Below are positions 51,801-62,600 of a stretch of DNA of 64,000 nucleotides, in pieces. A model generated the notes under the pieces. It saw only the letters and a list, made by a program, of their open reading frames with translations. It searched no databases and was not told where the DNA came from. Within the stretch, counting starts at the first letter, position 1, and every line of letters begins with the position of its first letter. The translations under genes and the position numbers were made by a program. The stretch is from Flectonema sp. DT1601 (Eukaryota > Euglenozoa > Diplonemea > Diplonemida > Diplonemidae): positions 62,001-126,000 of the forward strand of contig OZ025818.1 of NCBI GenBank assembly GCA_964019425.1. Direction: 5' to 3'.

Positions 51801-54734
51801 ACCTGTACTGTAACCATCTTGTAGAAATGAGTAGTTTACATGTGGTAATGGTGTTGAAGACTTTAGGCAGCTGTTTGGATTACAAAGTGTTTGATCATCA
51901 ATGAAGGACCCGTCTGAGTTGCAGTTAAACAGAATTGGTGTTCCAGTATTAGAGTATCCATCTTTACAAGTAATTAATGAATACATTCCTGTCACTACTA
52001 CTTCTGGTAGTTGGGACGATTCGTAAGCTGCGAAATTGTCACCCATCGCTTTAGAAAGATCACACGTCAAGGGATCACATCTCGTGATATTATCTACAAA
52101 GTATCCTTGATCAGTACACTCGAGTGTAATATCATCTCCTACATTAGAATAACCAACATCACAAGGCACTGTTACCGTAACCTTTGGAAAGTATCTGTTG
52201 GTTAAGAAAATCGAATAATTGGCATTCCGTTGTGGTACAAAAGGTTCCAGACAACCCTTGTGATCGGGAACTGGTACACAATTGGTCTTAACGTCAATAA
52301 AGTCACCCTCCCTGTTACAATTGAGTACAACAGGACCTCCAATATTATAGTGACCAGAAAGACATGAAAACGTTATTGAGGTTCCAGTTACATAGTTTGA
52401 AGACAGTAGAGCACTGTAATCAGTTTGTAACTGTGGTGGTGTTGGTTTCGTACATCTATGAGGAACACATGATGTTGATGTGTCAGTGAAACTACCATCA
52501 TCACTACAGGTAACGATAAAGACAGGATCGTTATTAAAATACCCTTCTGTACACGTTACTGTCATTGAGCTTCCAGTCATTTTCCTATCAGACGGATAAC
52601 GTGCTTGTGGATGATCTACGATATTGTCTGGGAGATATTTACAAGCGTTTGCAACACACAAATCACTGCTTACAATTGCAACACCTGTGTCACTACATTC
52701 TAAAGTGAGTGAGTTAACATCTTGGAGACTGTAGCCTTCATTACAAGATATATCACAGATTTCACCAGTCCTTTTGCCATCACATTGAGAAGTTTTGACC
52801 GTGTTTGATGATGACTGACCATTACAAAGAGAAGGTGAGCAGTAATTTAACACACTCTCATCCAACTGAACGGTACCAACGTCGGTACAGAATGCTATCG
52901 CAGTGAAGGTTTGCCTTCCCTGAGTATCTTCATATCCTTCGGAACAAGAAAGCTGTAATTCTGCATCTGTGTGAATGAGTTGATCACCGTGAACGTGTTG
53001 CAGATTAGTAGGCAGCTGACTACCACAAGTCATCGGAATACATTCTGTAGAGTCAGTGAAGCTACTGTCTAAATTACATTGAAGTATTATTATATTTGAT
53101 TGTAATGTTTTAGTATATCCAGGTATGCAATTCATTTGAACAACACTACCTGTTTGGTAGTGACCATTTGAGAGAAACGAATAGTCAACGAAGGGTTTTC
53201 GAATAGCAGGTTGCTCACATTGATTTGCTTGACAAGAAATTATATTTAAGTTTGAAATTAGTTTGCCTGTTGCGGTACAGCTTGCTGCTAATTGCGTTTG
53301 TTGTTGTTGACCGTTTCCATAACCAGGCATGCACGATATGGTACACAATTCTCCGCTGTTAGTTCCTTCGCAAGATGTTCCATTGATGTTTGTTGTTTGG
53401 AATCCTTGACAGGTGAATGGGCTGCAGACTGTCCCAGTGTCTTCAAATTGTCCTTCTGTGCCACATTTTAATATAAAACCTTCCCCTGAATTAACAAACC
53501 CCTCCAGACAGGTAATCATAACAGCGTCACCTGTTCTTTTGATATGCAACTTTGCTGAATCATAATCAGCAAATGCTCTCCGTAGAACAGGAAACCCAGA
53601 GCAGAAAGTCGGCTCACACACTAAAGGTAATTGTGACGCCATCGCTTCGAAATGAAGCTCCCCGTTGGAATCGCATGTCAGAGAAAGTTGTTTTTCAGTT
53701 CTTTTTTGGGGATCCGAATACCCATCTTTACAAGTTGTCGTACATTGGTCTCCTGTTATTTTATTTAAGCAATCAGCATAATTCATCCAAGCAACTGAAA
53801 TACTGTTAGAAATTACTGAACACGTATTGGCATCACAACTGGTAGAGTAGTCATCAAAGGTCCCATCATTGCCGCATATTAATTCTAGTTTAGTACCAGT
53901 GTTGTGATATCCTTCCTTACAGGATACGGTTATTTCATTCCCTGAAGACATTCCTTTAATGGTTGATAAGTATATCGCTTGAGGTTGGTTGTTATAATTT
54001 AAAGGAGTCTCGCTATCGCATACGTTGGGAACACACTTGAAAGTAGAATCGTCATTAAATGGAATCAAATCACCCAAACAAAATAACTTTATAAACGACG
54101 TTGAGATAGAAGGCTGAAGTGATTGGTATCCTTTTAAACACCGAATTAGACAAGTATCATCAGTATGTAAGCTTAAGCACGAAGAGTAGTCTACTCCACG
54201 TGGATTGGTTGGTGCTGTGCAGGAATCTGGTTGACAATACAAACCAGATCTATCTCTAAATATCCCTCCTCTGTCACATGATAGAATAAATGATGATACT
54301 TGATTAGCAGTACGGTATCCATTAACACAACGAGGTTGGCAGTAATCTCCTGTTTGTTTTCCAACAGTGCAATCACGATAGTCAGAATACTTTATTGATA
54401 GTGATGGTGATGAACATCTGTTTGGTGAACAAATAGTATTCGACATATCAGAATAGGTACCAGAACTACTGCAGGTTAATACAAATGATCTTCCAGATGA
54501 CTTCGTGTAACCAGTTTGACAGCCAACTTCACATTTGTCACCAGTTCGCATTCGACTACATCCGTCTCCGACCTTACATCCGTTGGCGGCATCGCAGGTT
54601 ATGTAATTTGCGTTGTCAGTCGGATCAAGTGGCCCTCCTGCGCAAATATTTCCAACACATCCTCCTGCGGTATCCGAGTGGTATCCGTCATCACATACAC
54701 TCGTGATCACCGCAGTAACGATGTTCAACAACAT
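48891..54734 (-). CDS. Large Cys-rich repeat receptor-like protein, single-pass
   Basis: The 1,947-residue protein has no introns. A short hydrophobic N terminus (LLNIVTAVITSV) can act as signal peptide. About 25 modules of 55-75 residues follow, built on a sushi/CCP-like pattern: C...Y...TGxxxxxxCxxGYxNxGxxxxLxCxxxGxFxDxxxxC. Modules near the C-terminal half are shorter and start with SxCST. A transmembrane helix (about 1777-1799, GIIMLLVVVIIVICIF) is followed by a basic stop-transfer (RKKRKRMELIKR) and a 145-residue cytoplasmic tail rich in Ser/Thr/Arg. This is a surface adhesion or ligand-binding protein. CCP modules usually have a Trp, which most units here lack, so they are CCP-like rather than canonical. 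The ATG at 54732-54734 follows an in-frame TGA directly, so the start is firm. Its acceptor is less clear (an AG about 47 bases upstream). Confidence 0.8.
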   Translation of the reverse strand: MLLNIVTAVITSVCDDGYHSDTAGGCVGNICAGGPLDPTDNANYITCDAANGCKVGDGCSRMRTGDKCEVGCQTGYTKSSGRSFVLTCSSSGTYSDMSNTICSPNRCSSPSLSIKYSDYRDCTVGKQTGDYCQPRCVNGYRTANQVSSFILSCDRGGIFRDRSGLYCQPDSCTAPTNPRGVDYSSCLSLHTDDTCLIRCLKGYQSLQPSISTSFIKLFCLGDLIPFNDDSTFKCVPNVCDSETPLNYNNQPQAIYLSTIKGMSSGNEITVSCKEGYHNTGTKLELICGNDGTFDDYSTSCDANTCSVISNSISVAWMNYADCLNKITGDQCTTTCKDGYSDPQKRTEKQLSLTCDSNGELHFEAMASQLPLVCEPTFCSGFPVLRRAFADYDSAKLHIKRTGDAVMITCLEGFVNSGEGFILKCGTEGQFEDTGTVCSPFTCQGFQTTNINGTSCEGTNSGELCTISCMPGYGNGQQQQTQLAASCTATGKLISNLNIISCQANQCEQPAIRKPFVDYSFLSNGHYQTGSVVQMNCIPGYTKTLQSNIIILQCNLDSSFTDSTECIPMTCGSQLPTNLQHVHGDQLIHTDAELQLSCSEGYEDTQGRQTFTAIAFCTDVGTVQLDESVLNYCSPSLCNGQSSSNTVKTSQCDGKRTGEICDISCNEGYSLQDVNSLTLECSDTGVAIVSSDLCVANACKYLPDNIVDHPQARYPSDRKMTGSSMTVTCTEGYFNNDPVFIVTCSDDGSFTDTSTSCVPHRCTKPTPPQLQTDYSALLSSNYVTGTSITFSCLSGHYNIGGPVVLNCNREGDFIDVKTNCVPVPDHKGCLEPFVPQRNANYSIFLTNRYFPKVTVTVPCDVGYSNVGDDITLECTDQGYFVDNITRCDPLTCDLSKAMGDNFAAYESSQLPEVVVTGMYSLITCKDGYSNTGTPILFNCNSDGSFIDDQTLCNPNSCLKSSTPLPHVNYSFLQDGYSTGTVVNVVCDRGYQNNGVPFKILCKDNGIFTDTSTNCEPNVCIMASDNSRNLLVNYTQLTGSHTGDAIALKCVDGYQFSIPVQNQIVICDEFGYFIDQSPSCLKASCSTSIFLNADPINISVGDTWDVKCQYGYHSAATNDKLMCVSNGIFNNSIRCLKSYCDTTSITNSVRVKVDVGEVINIQCQLGYHSSLVGVNSVTCLSNQKFSLDFSCVRSLCSTTAFSNTVESVTPVGGYWRVQCLEGYHNSPLAPEYLYCESDDNFNSSAECKKNTCSTKLFINTTDNIIDQDGVWKIECREGYHSNPRKPLYLQCDGHNTFNGSAECIKSYCSTSVIPNTISVHLDMKSTTTVQCLPGFHLESPSSDVMCIDHDTLNTTNIKCQRTACDTSFFNNTKPKLIPVGDTWAVECADGYQNTKQHQQIIRCEPDIVFNETDIVCEQISCSTTTITFAIKKSIPVGHVWNIECESSYTAISPVSLLCEESGLFNDSGKCLWAGCSTSQIEFAVQLDVEINNVWEVKCIDGYIPSGQQTIHCNGMNVFNETVGCRVRTCDTAGINNSIQTEINLNQTLNVSCEEGYHGSGEILYCNSTTFSFNPHSEVCLPNKCTTTETLPNGEHSTGDNVTIKCPVGYTDIESKTKLICNENGLINNNIVDYCIANVCSIKEATRTDRNYSSLSNLTTNQSISIRCNEGYSGEEASSTITCLNNGTVLDNSPICKPNHCVDIVSPGLFTNYSLLWEIYNKTNPLTTGTVIKVTCNIGTESNTSGSVLCDSNGLFDASEFGSCIPIKNNQSSPFYENPFILAGGSLGIIMLLVVVIIVICIFRKKRKRMELIKRLSEVEPSIVSEGSLVDNLNPMRPILLVEKETTQLTYSDTETDVHITPQPLRKSYRSERRTRRAVTLLPTQTTSRHHRPRRRAESVNSGKKSVTFNFDPPSPKNATDRDELQRAVAELMEVNTQTSKIHANVNRRL

Positions 54735-54964
54735 TCAAACTCTCGTTTCATTTATTATTATTTTAGGACCTTTTTGAGAATAATAAAAATAACAAACAAC
54801 AGATATAATGTTTAGATACTCTCTGAGTGACGAGGAATCACTTTAATGAAATTGGATAGCTCACTGATGGGCTTAGGCCAGCAAGCCTTCCGCAACGACG
54901 TGCGGTACGAGTGTATAGTTCAACGAAATAAACGAATACAAAAATAGAATAATAATTAGAACTC

Positions 54965-55900
54965 CTACTGGTGAGTATCTTTCGTAGAGGTATGATGACG
55001 ATGTTGAGCGAGTGATCCTTCGACTCTGGGAATAGTCCACTGAGGTTTACGAATAGGGTTCAAATCCCATTTTCTTGGATCAAATATAGCTTCAGGTTTG
55101 ATATAAGTTCCTCGTTCTGCACGAGCTTGAAAGTCTCCCCAAATTTCATTCCCAGTTGTCTCAACATCAATACCAGATCGACGAGGAAATCGATCAGCTG
55201 CTGTGAGTTCAGCACCAGGTGATGGAAGAGTCATATCTTTGTTATATGATTGCTCTTCACCGATGAGTGATATTTCTTTTTCTTTCATCTCAGCATACCA
55301 ATCATCCATTTCAACAATCAGTCGACACATTGCATCTCTCGCTGACCATATTGCTTGTCTATGTTGTCTGTCTGTGTGTATTCTGTGGTAGTCAATTACT
55401 ATTTTAATTTTAGGATCGTCTGATATTTCTTTTAATCGGAACTTTAGTACCGAAGGATTGCAAGTTGTCGTCCTGACCCTGGCAGTTATATAAAGCTCGT
55501 GAGTATCATTGCTGACAGACCAATAATGTTTGTAGTATGCTTCAGGACACCATTTGTGATACCGACGTGGAAGCATTCTATTTAGGATAGCCTTCAGTAC
55601 TGAAATATTCTTTATAGACGTTGTCCCCCATCTCCAAAAATCATCTCTTCGTAAAGCTATATTCTTACCTTCTTCAAACATTGTTACTCCCCTTTTTGGA
55701 GCTCCTGCTGCAATTCTTTTCTTCATTCTGATAGCACGATTCCACTCTCCTGGTCTGTCCATTGGTGAGATCCTTTTCTTCTCTGCTATTTTATCGTGTA
55801 GCATTGCTAATGATGGATTGTTATGCCAAGCATGTTTAATCATTTTTTTTATATTGTCGTACTGTGAGTTGGATTGGTGAATACCAGTTGACCTTTTCAT
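54965..55900 (-). CDS. Unknown basic protein
   Basis: The 311-residue protein is rich in Arg, Lys, Trp and His, with no signal peptide or membrane segment. Features are a helical start (IKKMIKHAWHNNPSLAML), a basic middle (RMKKRIAAGAPKRG; KAILNRMLPRRYHKWCPEAYY) and a beta-like stretch (ELYITARVRTTT). The end is Pro/Trp-rich (FDPRKWDLNPIRKPQW). The style recalls lineage-specific mitoribosomal proteins, but no family was recognised and no clear presequence exists. There are three possible acceptors (AG at about 55914, 55928 and 55939). The ATG at 55898-55900 is preceded within 10 bases by an out-of-frame ATG, so leaky scanning or a start downstream is possible. Confidence 0.6.
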   Translation of the reverse strand: MKRSTGIHQSNSQYDNIKKMIKHAWHNNPSLAMLHDKIAEKKRISPMDRPGEWNRAIRMKKRIAAGAPKRGVTMFEEGKNIALRRDDFWRWGTTSIKNISVLKAILNRMLPRRYHKWCPEAYYKHYWSVSNDTHELYITARVRTTTCNPSVLKFRLKEISDDPKIKIVIDYHRIHTDRQHRQAIWSARDAMCRLIVEMDDWYAEMKEKEISLIGEEQSYNKDMTLPSPGAELTAADRFPRRSGIDVETTGNEIWGDFQARAERGTYIKPEAIFDPRKWDLNPIRKPQWTIPRVEGSLAQHRHHTSTKDTHQ

Positions 55901-56222
55901 TTTTTTTCATTATCTGTTCACATACGGCTGTAATCTCACTATAGAAAAACAGCGAGAAAAATGAAGCCAGCCGAGGAAGCCGATTGTGAACACTCCAAAA
56001 TCGTTATGGGGAAAAAAACGGGATTCTAATTAAGAAGCACATGGCTAGGTTTTGGTGCCTGTGTGGTAATGTATCTCAACAACACTTAAGAGATTTAACA
56101 CTTTTTTTTTTTTTTTCAATTTTTTTTTTTTTTTTTATGTTAAATTTTCTTTTTCCCGATTGTGATCACACGATCAACATCGACGCAAACACAAATCAAT
56201 AGTACAAATACCGCCACAGATA
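55901..56222. other. Spacer
   Basis: About 320 bases with T-runs at 56102 and 56120. Leader of the gene above and the 3' region of the MINDY gene. Nothing else was seen. Confidence 0.45.
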
Positions 56223-57713
56223 TTAAATTGAAGGTGCCTCCTCAGGGTCACCTATGAAGGAGCACCCAGGCCATTTTGTTGTAAGGAGTACGTGAATCTT
56301 TGGAGCGAACATCTTAGTAGCGAGGTTCTGTGCTTGTTTTGGAAGTTGATCGTAGTGTAGCCACAGAGACCAAAGAGCTTCTTGACGAGGGCGGTTGCAG
56401 AACTTACAATTTGGAGTGTCATCATTGAGACCGAAACACATTGTCTTAAAACGTGAATGGTAGCAACTCGCACATCTCCATGGTCCCGTAGGAGGTGTTA
56501 AAAACACTGGATTGTCTTCAGAAGGCGTCTCTGGCTCTCCGCTGACTTCAGGGTCGTCAATCGCAAGAACTGCTTCGTAAGTCCAATCTTTGTATTTTCC
56601 GGGTTTGTTCTTTTTATCTTCTTCTGTTGTTTGAACTATGTCATAAATAGTTCCAACTACTGGCTTTTTGAACTTGTCAGTGTGCTTTTCTGGAGCTGGT
56701 TTACAATTTCCGTTTGGAGCCTCCACAACTAATTGTGACATATCAGGTCCGGATGGTGGAAGTCCATTCCAGTGCCAAACAGAAAATTTAGATAATGACA
56801 TCTCATCAGGCTGCATAAACATGACTGTAAAATGATCACCTCCATGAACTATCCAAATAGGTCTTGGAGGTGACTTTAATGAATCAGCTAGAGGAACACC
56901 TGTTTCTTGTTCCAGAACTGAGAGAATTCCTATCTTTGATTCCCAATCTTGTTTCTCACCAGTCACAGTATACGATGATGTGTTACCTCCACCAATTCCC
57001 CTGAAGAACAATCCGAATAACTCCGAACTGCATATAAAACATGGAGCAAGTACAAGAGGAGGCTCACCAACGTCAGAGTCAATATCGTTCTTAACCAAAT
57101 CAATCCCTCTTGATAATAAACCAGAATACATAACAAGAATAATTCCACCAGGAGACTTGTAATCATTTATTCTTGATGAGACTGCAGGAAGTAGATCCGA
57201 AAGTTTAATTTCAGTAGTGTTGATATCTCCACCAAGAGAGTCCTTCCAAGATACAAGTTTGATTGAATCAGGAGTTACAGTCTTACTTGCGGATACCTGA
57301 AGGCATTTACTTATGGCAATGGAAATAATCTCATCTGAAGGTTCTTCATTAATGTTTACTTTACCATACTTTTCAATTAGAGTATCAAAGATATATGATT
57401 GAATAATTGCGAGCATCCCACATGGACCATTCCTCTTTTGAACGAGTCCTACACGACAATCTTTGTCCTTACAAAACACTAAATCTTGTTGTAACCAAGA
57501 ATCAGGAATTTCTTTCTCTTCAGGCCATACTAAAGTGTACCAGTCGAAGGGTTTTTTAAACCCAGATGATCCACCTCCTGTGGGTTCATCAAAAGCATCG
57601 CCACCACCAAAATGAAGATTCATCGCTAGCTCAACAGATCCCCCCGCAGCTTCTAATAGTGCTGCGGCTTGATCTGACGGGATCCCCAACATACTAACTA
57701 ATTGATCAGCCAT
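56223..57713 (-). CDS. MINDY-3/4-type deubiquitinase with UBA and zinc finger
   Basis: The 496-residue protein opens with a UBA-like helix bundle (residues 2-36, ADQLVSMLGIPSDQAAALLEAAG). The MINDY catalytic core follows: Q92 and the nucleophile C98 in VQKRNGPCGMLAIIQ, and the catalytic His H294 in IVHGGDHFTVMF, with the family motif ELFGLFF before it. A C-terminal RanBP2-like zinc finger lies at about 412-440 (W412-x-C414-x2-C417...C436-x2-C439), with a loop longer than usual. MINDY enzymes cut K48-linked ubiquitin chains. The catalytic triad is intact. The UBA and zinc finger would each bind ubiquitin, an arrangement I do not know from animal MINDY-3 or MINDY-4. The acceptor TACTTCTCACAG lies 16 bases before the ATG. 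Confidence 0.85.
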   Translation of the reverse strand: MADQLVSMLGIPSDQAAALLEAAGGSVELAMNLHFGGGDAFDEPTGGGSSGFKKPFDWYTLVWPEEKEIPDSWLQQDLVFCKDKDCRVGLVQKRNGPCGMLAIIQSYIFDTLIEKYGKVNINEEPSDEIISIAISKCLQVSASKTVTPDSIKLVSWKDSLGGDINTTEIKLSDLLPAVSSRINDYKSPGGIILVMYSGLLSRGIDLVKNDIDSDVGEPPLVLAPCFICSSELFGLFFRGIGGGNTSSYTVTGEKQDWESKIGILSVLEQETGVPLADSLKSPPRPIWIVHGGDHFTVMFMQPDEMSLSKFSVWHWNGLPPSGPDMSQLVVEAPNGNCKPAPEKHTDKFKKPVVGTIYDIVQTTEEDKKNKPGKYKDWTYEAVLAIDDPEVSGEPETPSEDNPVFLTPPTGPWRCASCYHSRFKTMCFGLNDDTPNCKFCNRPRQEALWSLWLHYDQLPKQAQNLATKMFAPKIHVLLTTKWPGCSFIGDPEEAPSI

Positions 57714-57729
57714 TAGTGTTATCTTCTTT

Positions 57730-59620
57730 CTGTGAGAAGTAAGAATTGGATGTCAAAAGAAAAAGAGTATTTTTGATAGAAAAAGAAGGGAACAAATCAC
57801 TTTAACATACATATTGAGTGGGGTCACCTGTAATAATAAAATTAGACATAATAACAGACAACAACAACAACTAAGAACTGACTTACAGGTAGATCATGTA
57901 CGTTGCATTTTATCTCTGTACAGAAACTGATTTGTTCGTTTTATTTTTTATTTTTTTTTTTATTTTTTGGTAGTTCGTATAATCATTACAACTTCTCCTA
58001 AATATTTTTTTTTTTAAGGCGACTGAAGTTAAAAATATTATTGAAAAGCTACCCTCCGATCAATCCTTTTTAACATCATAAAAAGAAATATCAGCAAATG
58101 AACAGACAAAAAGAGTGAAACGAGAAAGGAATATCTCAAGTTGCTGGGTCTTGTGACAGCAGGTTTTTAAATTTAGCTGCAGATAGTGTTAAACCGTTAC
58201 TCGCAGTAAGTTCTGATTGAAATAACAAACAGATGGTATTACGGCGATTGTTAACAAGGCGACTGATTGATGAAACAAACAGTCTTTGATTCCCTTTCAC
58301 CCATTCCTATTGAAATGAACTTTTTTTTTTTTGCAAATATTCAAATTTACAACAACCATTTATAAGTTAGACGTGAGGGGAAAAATAAAATTTAAAAAAA
58401 AAAAATTCATTCAGGGGGAAGAAGTAAGAATGATATTAAGACTGAAACCTGATTTGAATAAACGAAAAAAAAAAAAAAAAATCTGACAAACGAACAGAGA
58501 AAAAAGGAAATGCGTCCAGTTTGTTCATTAAGTTTCAGATACCTTGCTGAACTACTCTACGTGATCGTTTTCATATCGTGTGTGAAATACACAACTACAA
58601 CAATCTCTTGTTCCTAATATGCGTTTCGATAAAAGTGCTGTCCGACGAGTAACTAAGGCGAGAACACCAATTTATTTTTGTTTTGTTTTTACAAGAAACT
58701 CCAAATCTGCTTGGCTTGACCTCGTTACTCTTCAGAATAATGTTTTAATACATTCCCAGATAGGTCATCAAGGCAATGAAAACAACACATAAGAAACAAT
58801 AAATAGCACAAAAAAAAAAAAAAAAAAAAAAAAAAAACTTCTACAACTACCACAGAAAAACATTGATTCCTACTTAACATGCATACCAATTCATGAGTTA
58901 TCCCACGAATCGTTTTTTATTTTTTTTTATTTTGCATTCAATTCACTGGCTCTACTATTCTTGCCACGATTATGTGTTACAAAGAGACACTAGCAATAAA
59001 ACAACAGCAAAGGGAAAACTCCTAAGAAGCACAAGCGGAAATTCTAATTCCGATACTCTAAAAAACTACCAGGGGGAAGGGAACAACTGTTCGACTCATC
59101 AAAATGATATAAATATATTGTATTGTATCAAAAGTTAACTAATGTAAACAATTAGTAATTTTATGACACAGTGACTGGGGGGGGAAGCAGGGAATTATAA
59201 AGACCAATACTACAAAAAAACCAAACCAAATATAAAATAAAAAAGAAAGAATAAAAAAAGACGTGCAAAACGCTTGCAATCCTGAATAGGCAGAACTAAC
59301 AACTACTAATACGACAGAAGTTAATTATTTTCTGATATTTCAGGTTGGGTTTCAAACGCAGAAGTCTTTATTTAATCTGCCGAGTGGTATTCTGCGGCAG
59401 CATGTGAAATGAATGAAATGGATTTGCCAGCCAATATATCAACCGACAAACTTTAAGAAAACTGAGAAGAGAGACATGGGGAGATATAAAAAAAAAAGAA
59501 GAAGAATCCAAAACACAACGAATTGATATTGTGTATCGCCCGGGACGCGAGAGCCCGTAGGATTAAAATGTGAATCAGGTAATGAAACAGGCATTTAGTT
59601 TTAATGATGACAATGAATAC
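57730..59620. other. 1.9-kb gene-free spacer
   Basis: AT-rich with A- and T-runs, including A-runs near 58466 and a long one at about 58810-58838. It holds the leader of the MINDY gene and the probable 3' region of the carbonic-anhydrase-like gene. A plus-strand frame at 58893-59138 lacks protein character. Nothing else was seen. Confidence 0.45.
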
Positions 59621-62600
59621 TTAACGAGGATATAAAGTATCGATAGGATTTGTTGTCTGCTGGTGAGGACGGATAAGAGTCGGGTCAACCCCATCTGAGT
59701 AGGTCCCGTCTTCCCATTGAATTGACATCGATCCATCAGGGTTAGCAGCATGAACATTACCAGGTGTCCATGATCCTTGCCACATAACATCAACTTGTTG
59801 ACCAACTAATGCTCTATTTGGTGAAGCATAGTTCGGATCGGTTACTGGAACAACGTCGAGAGTCTCGTAGTCGAGTCGAATTTCAGCATTGGTAACCCCA
59901 GGCATAGTAACTCCATCATCTCTGACTAAATTAAAAGTACCGTCTCCATTACGATGAGTAATAACGGCAGGTACCCAATCCTTCTTTCCATCGTCCCATA
60001 CGATTACTCGATCTCCAGAACAAAATAAACCTTCAGATCTCATGCGTACATCATCTGGATGTACACCTCTTGTAACCATGTCTGCTTCACCCCAGTCTAC
60101 AGTATAGGTTCCATCTTGTTCACGGGATACTATTCTTGCTGCTTGCCACTCTCCGTTATAATTTACGTCGACTGGTGCTCCTCCTCCAAAGTCAGTCATT
60201 CTTGTCTCTCCAGTAGAAGAATCGATTGATTGTAACTGATAGGCTCTTGAGTCATAAACACCTGCCTTCTCATTGTCAGTTGATTTATTCTTCTTTCTAC
60301 AACAATAAATAATCAAACACATCAAACAACAACAGAGAATACCAAGACCAATAACTAACCAAAACCACCACTGCTTTACGATATCATCATCACTAGACGA
60401 ACTTCTTACGAGAGGAGCAGGTGAAGTTGTTGTTTGAACTGGAACAATATCAGAGTTGGTGTCAATAGAACCAACTTCCCAGGCAGCTATGTAGCCAGCA
60501 GGATTTTGAGCATCTGACTGAATGGCATTGAATGCCTCATTTCTAACAAAATTACTGTTTGAAGGGACGTCTAACTCTACATAAGTACCTCCATTCGCTT
60601 GTAAAGATTCTACCCGTCTATCTGTAATTGTTGTTGTTGTTCCAGGTCTGGCACAATTACCAGCAGCTTGTTGAGTTGCAAAAAACTGTGAACTTCTCGC
60701 ACAGTTTAGTAAAGGACAGATACTTTCTCTACATTGGATTACAAGTGTAGCTGTGGCTCTATCTTGTTGAGCAGCTCTGTTATTATAAGCATGCAGAGCC
60801 TGACCGACACTTGCCATAAAAGTGACCGGGTTAAATGACGCATACGGAGTAGCAAGTATAAGTCTAATAACATTATTCATTAAGTTAACACTAACAGTTG
60901 GAGAAGGTGTCATGGTTGGGGTAGCCAGATTAGGTATCGACGGATTAACTGTGTGAAATGTTGCATCATTTGCCATCGCAGCATTCAGTGTTGGGAGGGT
61001 ATGTGTTTGGTTAGCAAAAACAGCATCAAATAACTCAGAAACAGCAGTGCTGTTAGTCAATCCAGCCATGTTTAATGTGTGAGGGATGTGCAGATTACCA
61101 GCAGCATCATCAGACAATCCGATACTTATCCTACTTGGATGTACCTGATAAGTATTCGACAAGTCTGTAATAATCGCATCCTGTATGCCCATCATGGACA
61201 CACCAGAACTCGCTAAGGCTGAGACACTCAGAGTAGAAATAGCAATATCACCTCTCTTTATATAACCTGATGATGTGTCTGGAACAACACCCGTTCTCGA
61301 ACGTACTGGTGTACCATTAGAACTCTGACCAGTAATACTGTTATAAGCATCTTTTGTACGAGTCATGACGATAGCATCAGGTACTCTCTGAAGAGTTTGA
61401 CCTCCTCTAATAACATGATAAAATAGTGTACCTCCACTATGAGAATCTGGTAAAAGAGAAAGCTCAAGAATTGCGTCTTGAGGAATGCCGTAGTGTTCAG
61501 AGATGTCGAGGAGAGCTGCTGATTTGATTTGTGCAACAGAAGACGATACTAACGTACTAATGTCAATATCATTGACTACGGTACTCAAAACCATCGGCTC
61601 CATACCAGGAGGAACCGATGTTGGTTGTGATGTAACTTGACCTGGAGGTAATGTTTCTGTTCCAAATCCAACAATTGGACCATCAGTAAGAGTTCCACCA
61701 GTGAATCTTACAACTCTTCCATTCCTATTCTGAATAGGTCTGGCATTACCAACGAAATCATTATTAACAGGAAGTTGGATAGATCTCGCTGGAGCTGCAG
61801 CAATCTGATCTGGAACACCCAACTGACGTTTAATTAGATCCAACTGAGAACTTGATATCCCAACAGGTGAGGTATAAATATAATGCAACACTCCTTCAGT
61901 ACAAGGAGGACTTGACACAGAACCACTGTACTGAAACATTGATGTTCCCCTGGTAGCTTCTGATGGTAACCCTGCACCGATATCGAGTCTGCTTGATATA
62001 AAACTACTACTTCTTGGAGCAATATTCCTACTAGGATTCGAGAGGTATTCCGCTGCTGTTAGAGGTGCTGCAGGAATGCTTTGCCAAAACGTATTAAGCC
62101 AAACATTATCTGCAGCTCCTAATCTAAAGAAAACACTAACATCAAGATATTTATGTTGATTGTTCTGTTGGGGTCCAGAACCAACTGCAAGACGATGATG
62201 AAGAATCATTTCTAAAGGATATCTTCCCGTGCTGATCATATGTTCAGCAGGAGTATGAAATTCAACATGAGTGAGAGTGTATTTAAGATTAGTATTCCTG
62301 TCAATAATATAACCAGGAGACTTACTAAATATCATCTTTATCAAGTACTGGTTGTTTTCAATAGCAAAAGGATTCTCAGGTCCAGTCAAAGTATATTGAT
62401 AATTAATATCCTGTAACGTCGTATCCACAACATATGAAGTCACACCTTGATTTGATGGTTCTGAGAGAACTATAGGACTTTGCTGAAGTCCTGTGTTACA
62501 CCGCGATGATGTACCAGAAACAGTGTCCCAAGATTGAGGTCCTCTATTGTTAGCATTTAAATAATAATAACTTCCAGCATCAAAACATGTCTGCTGAGGT

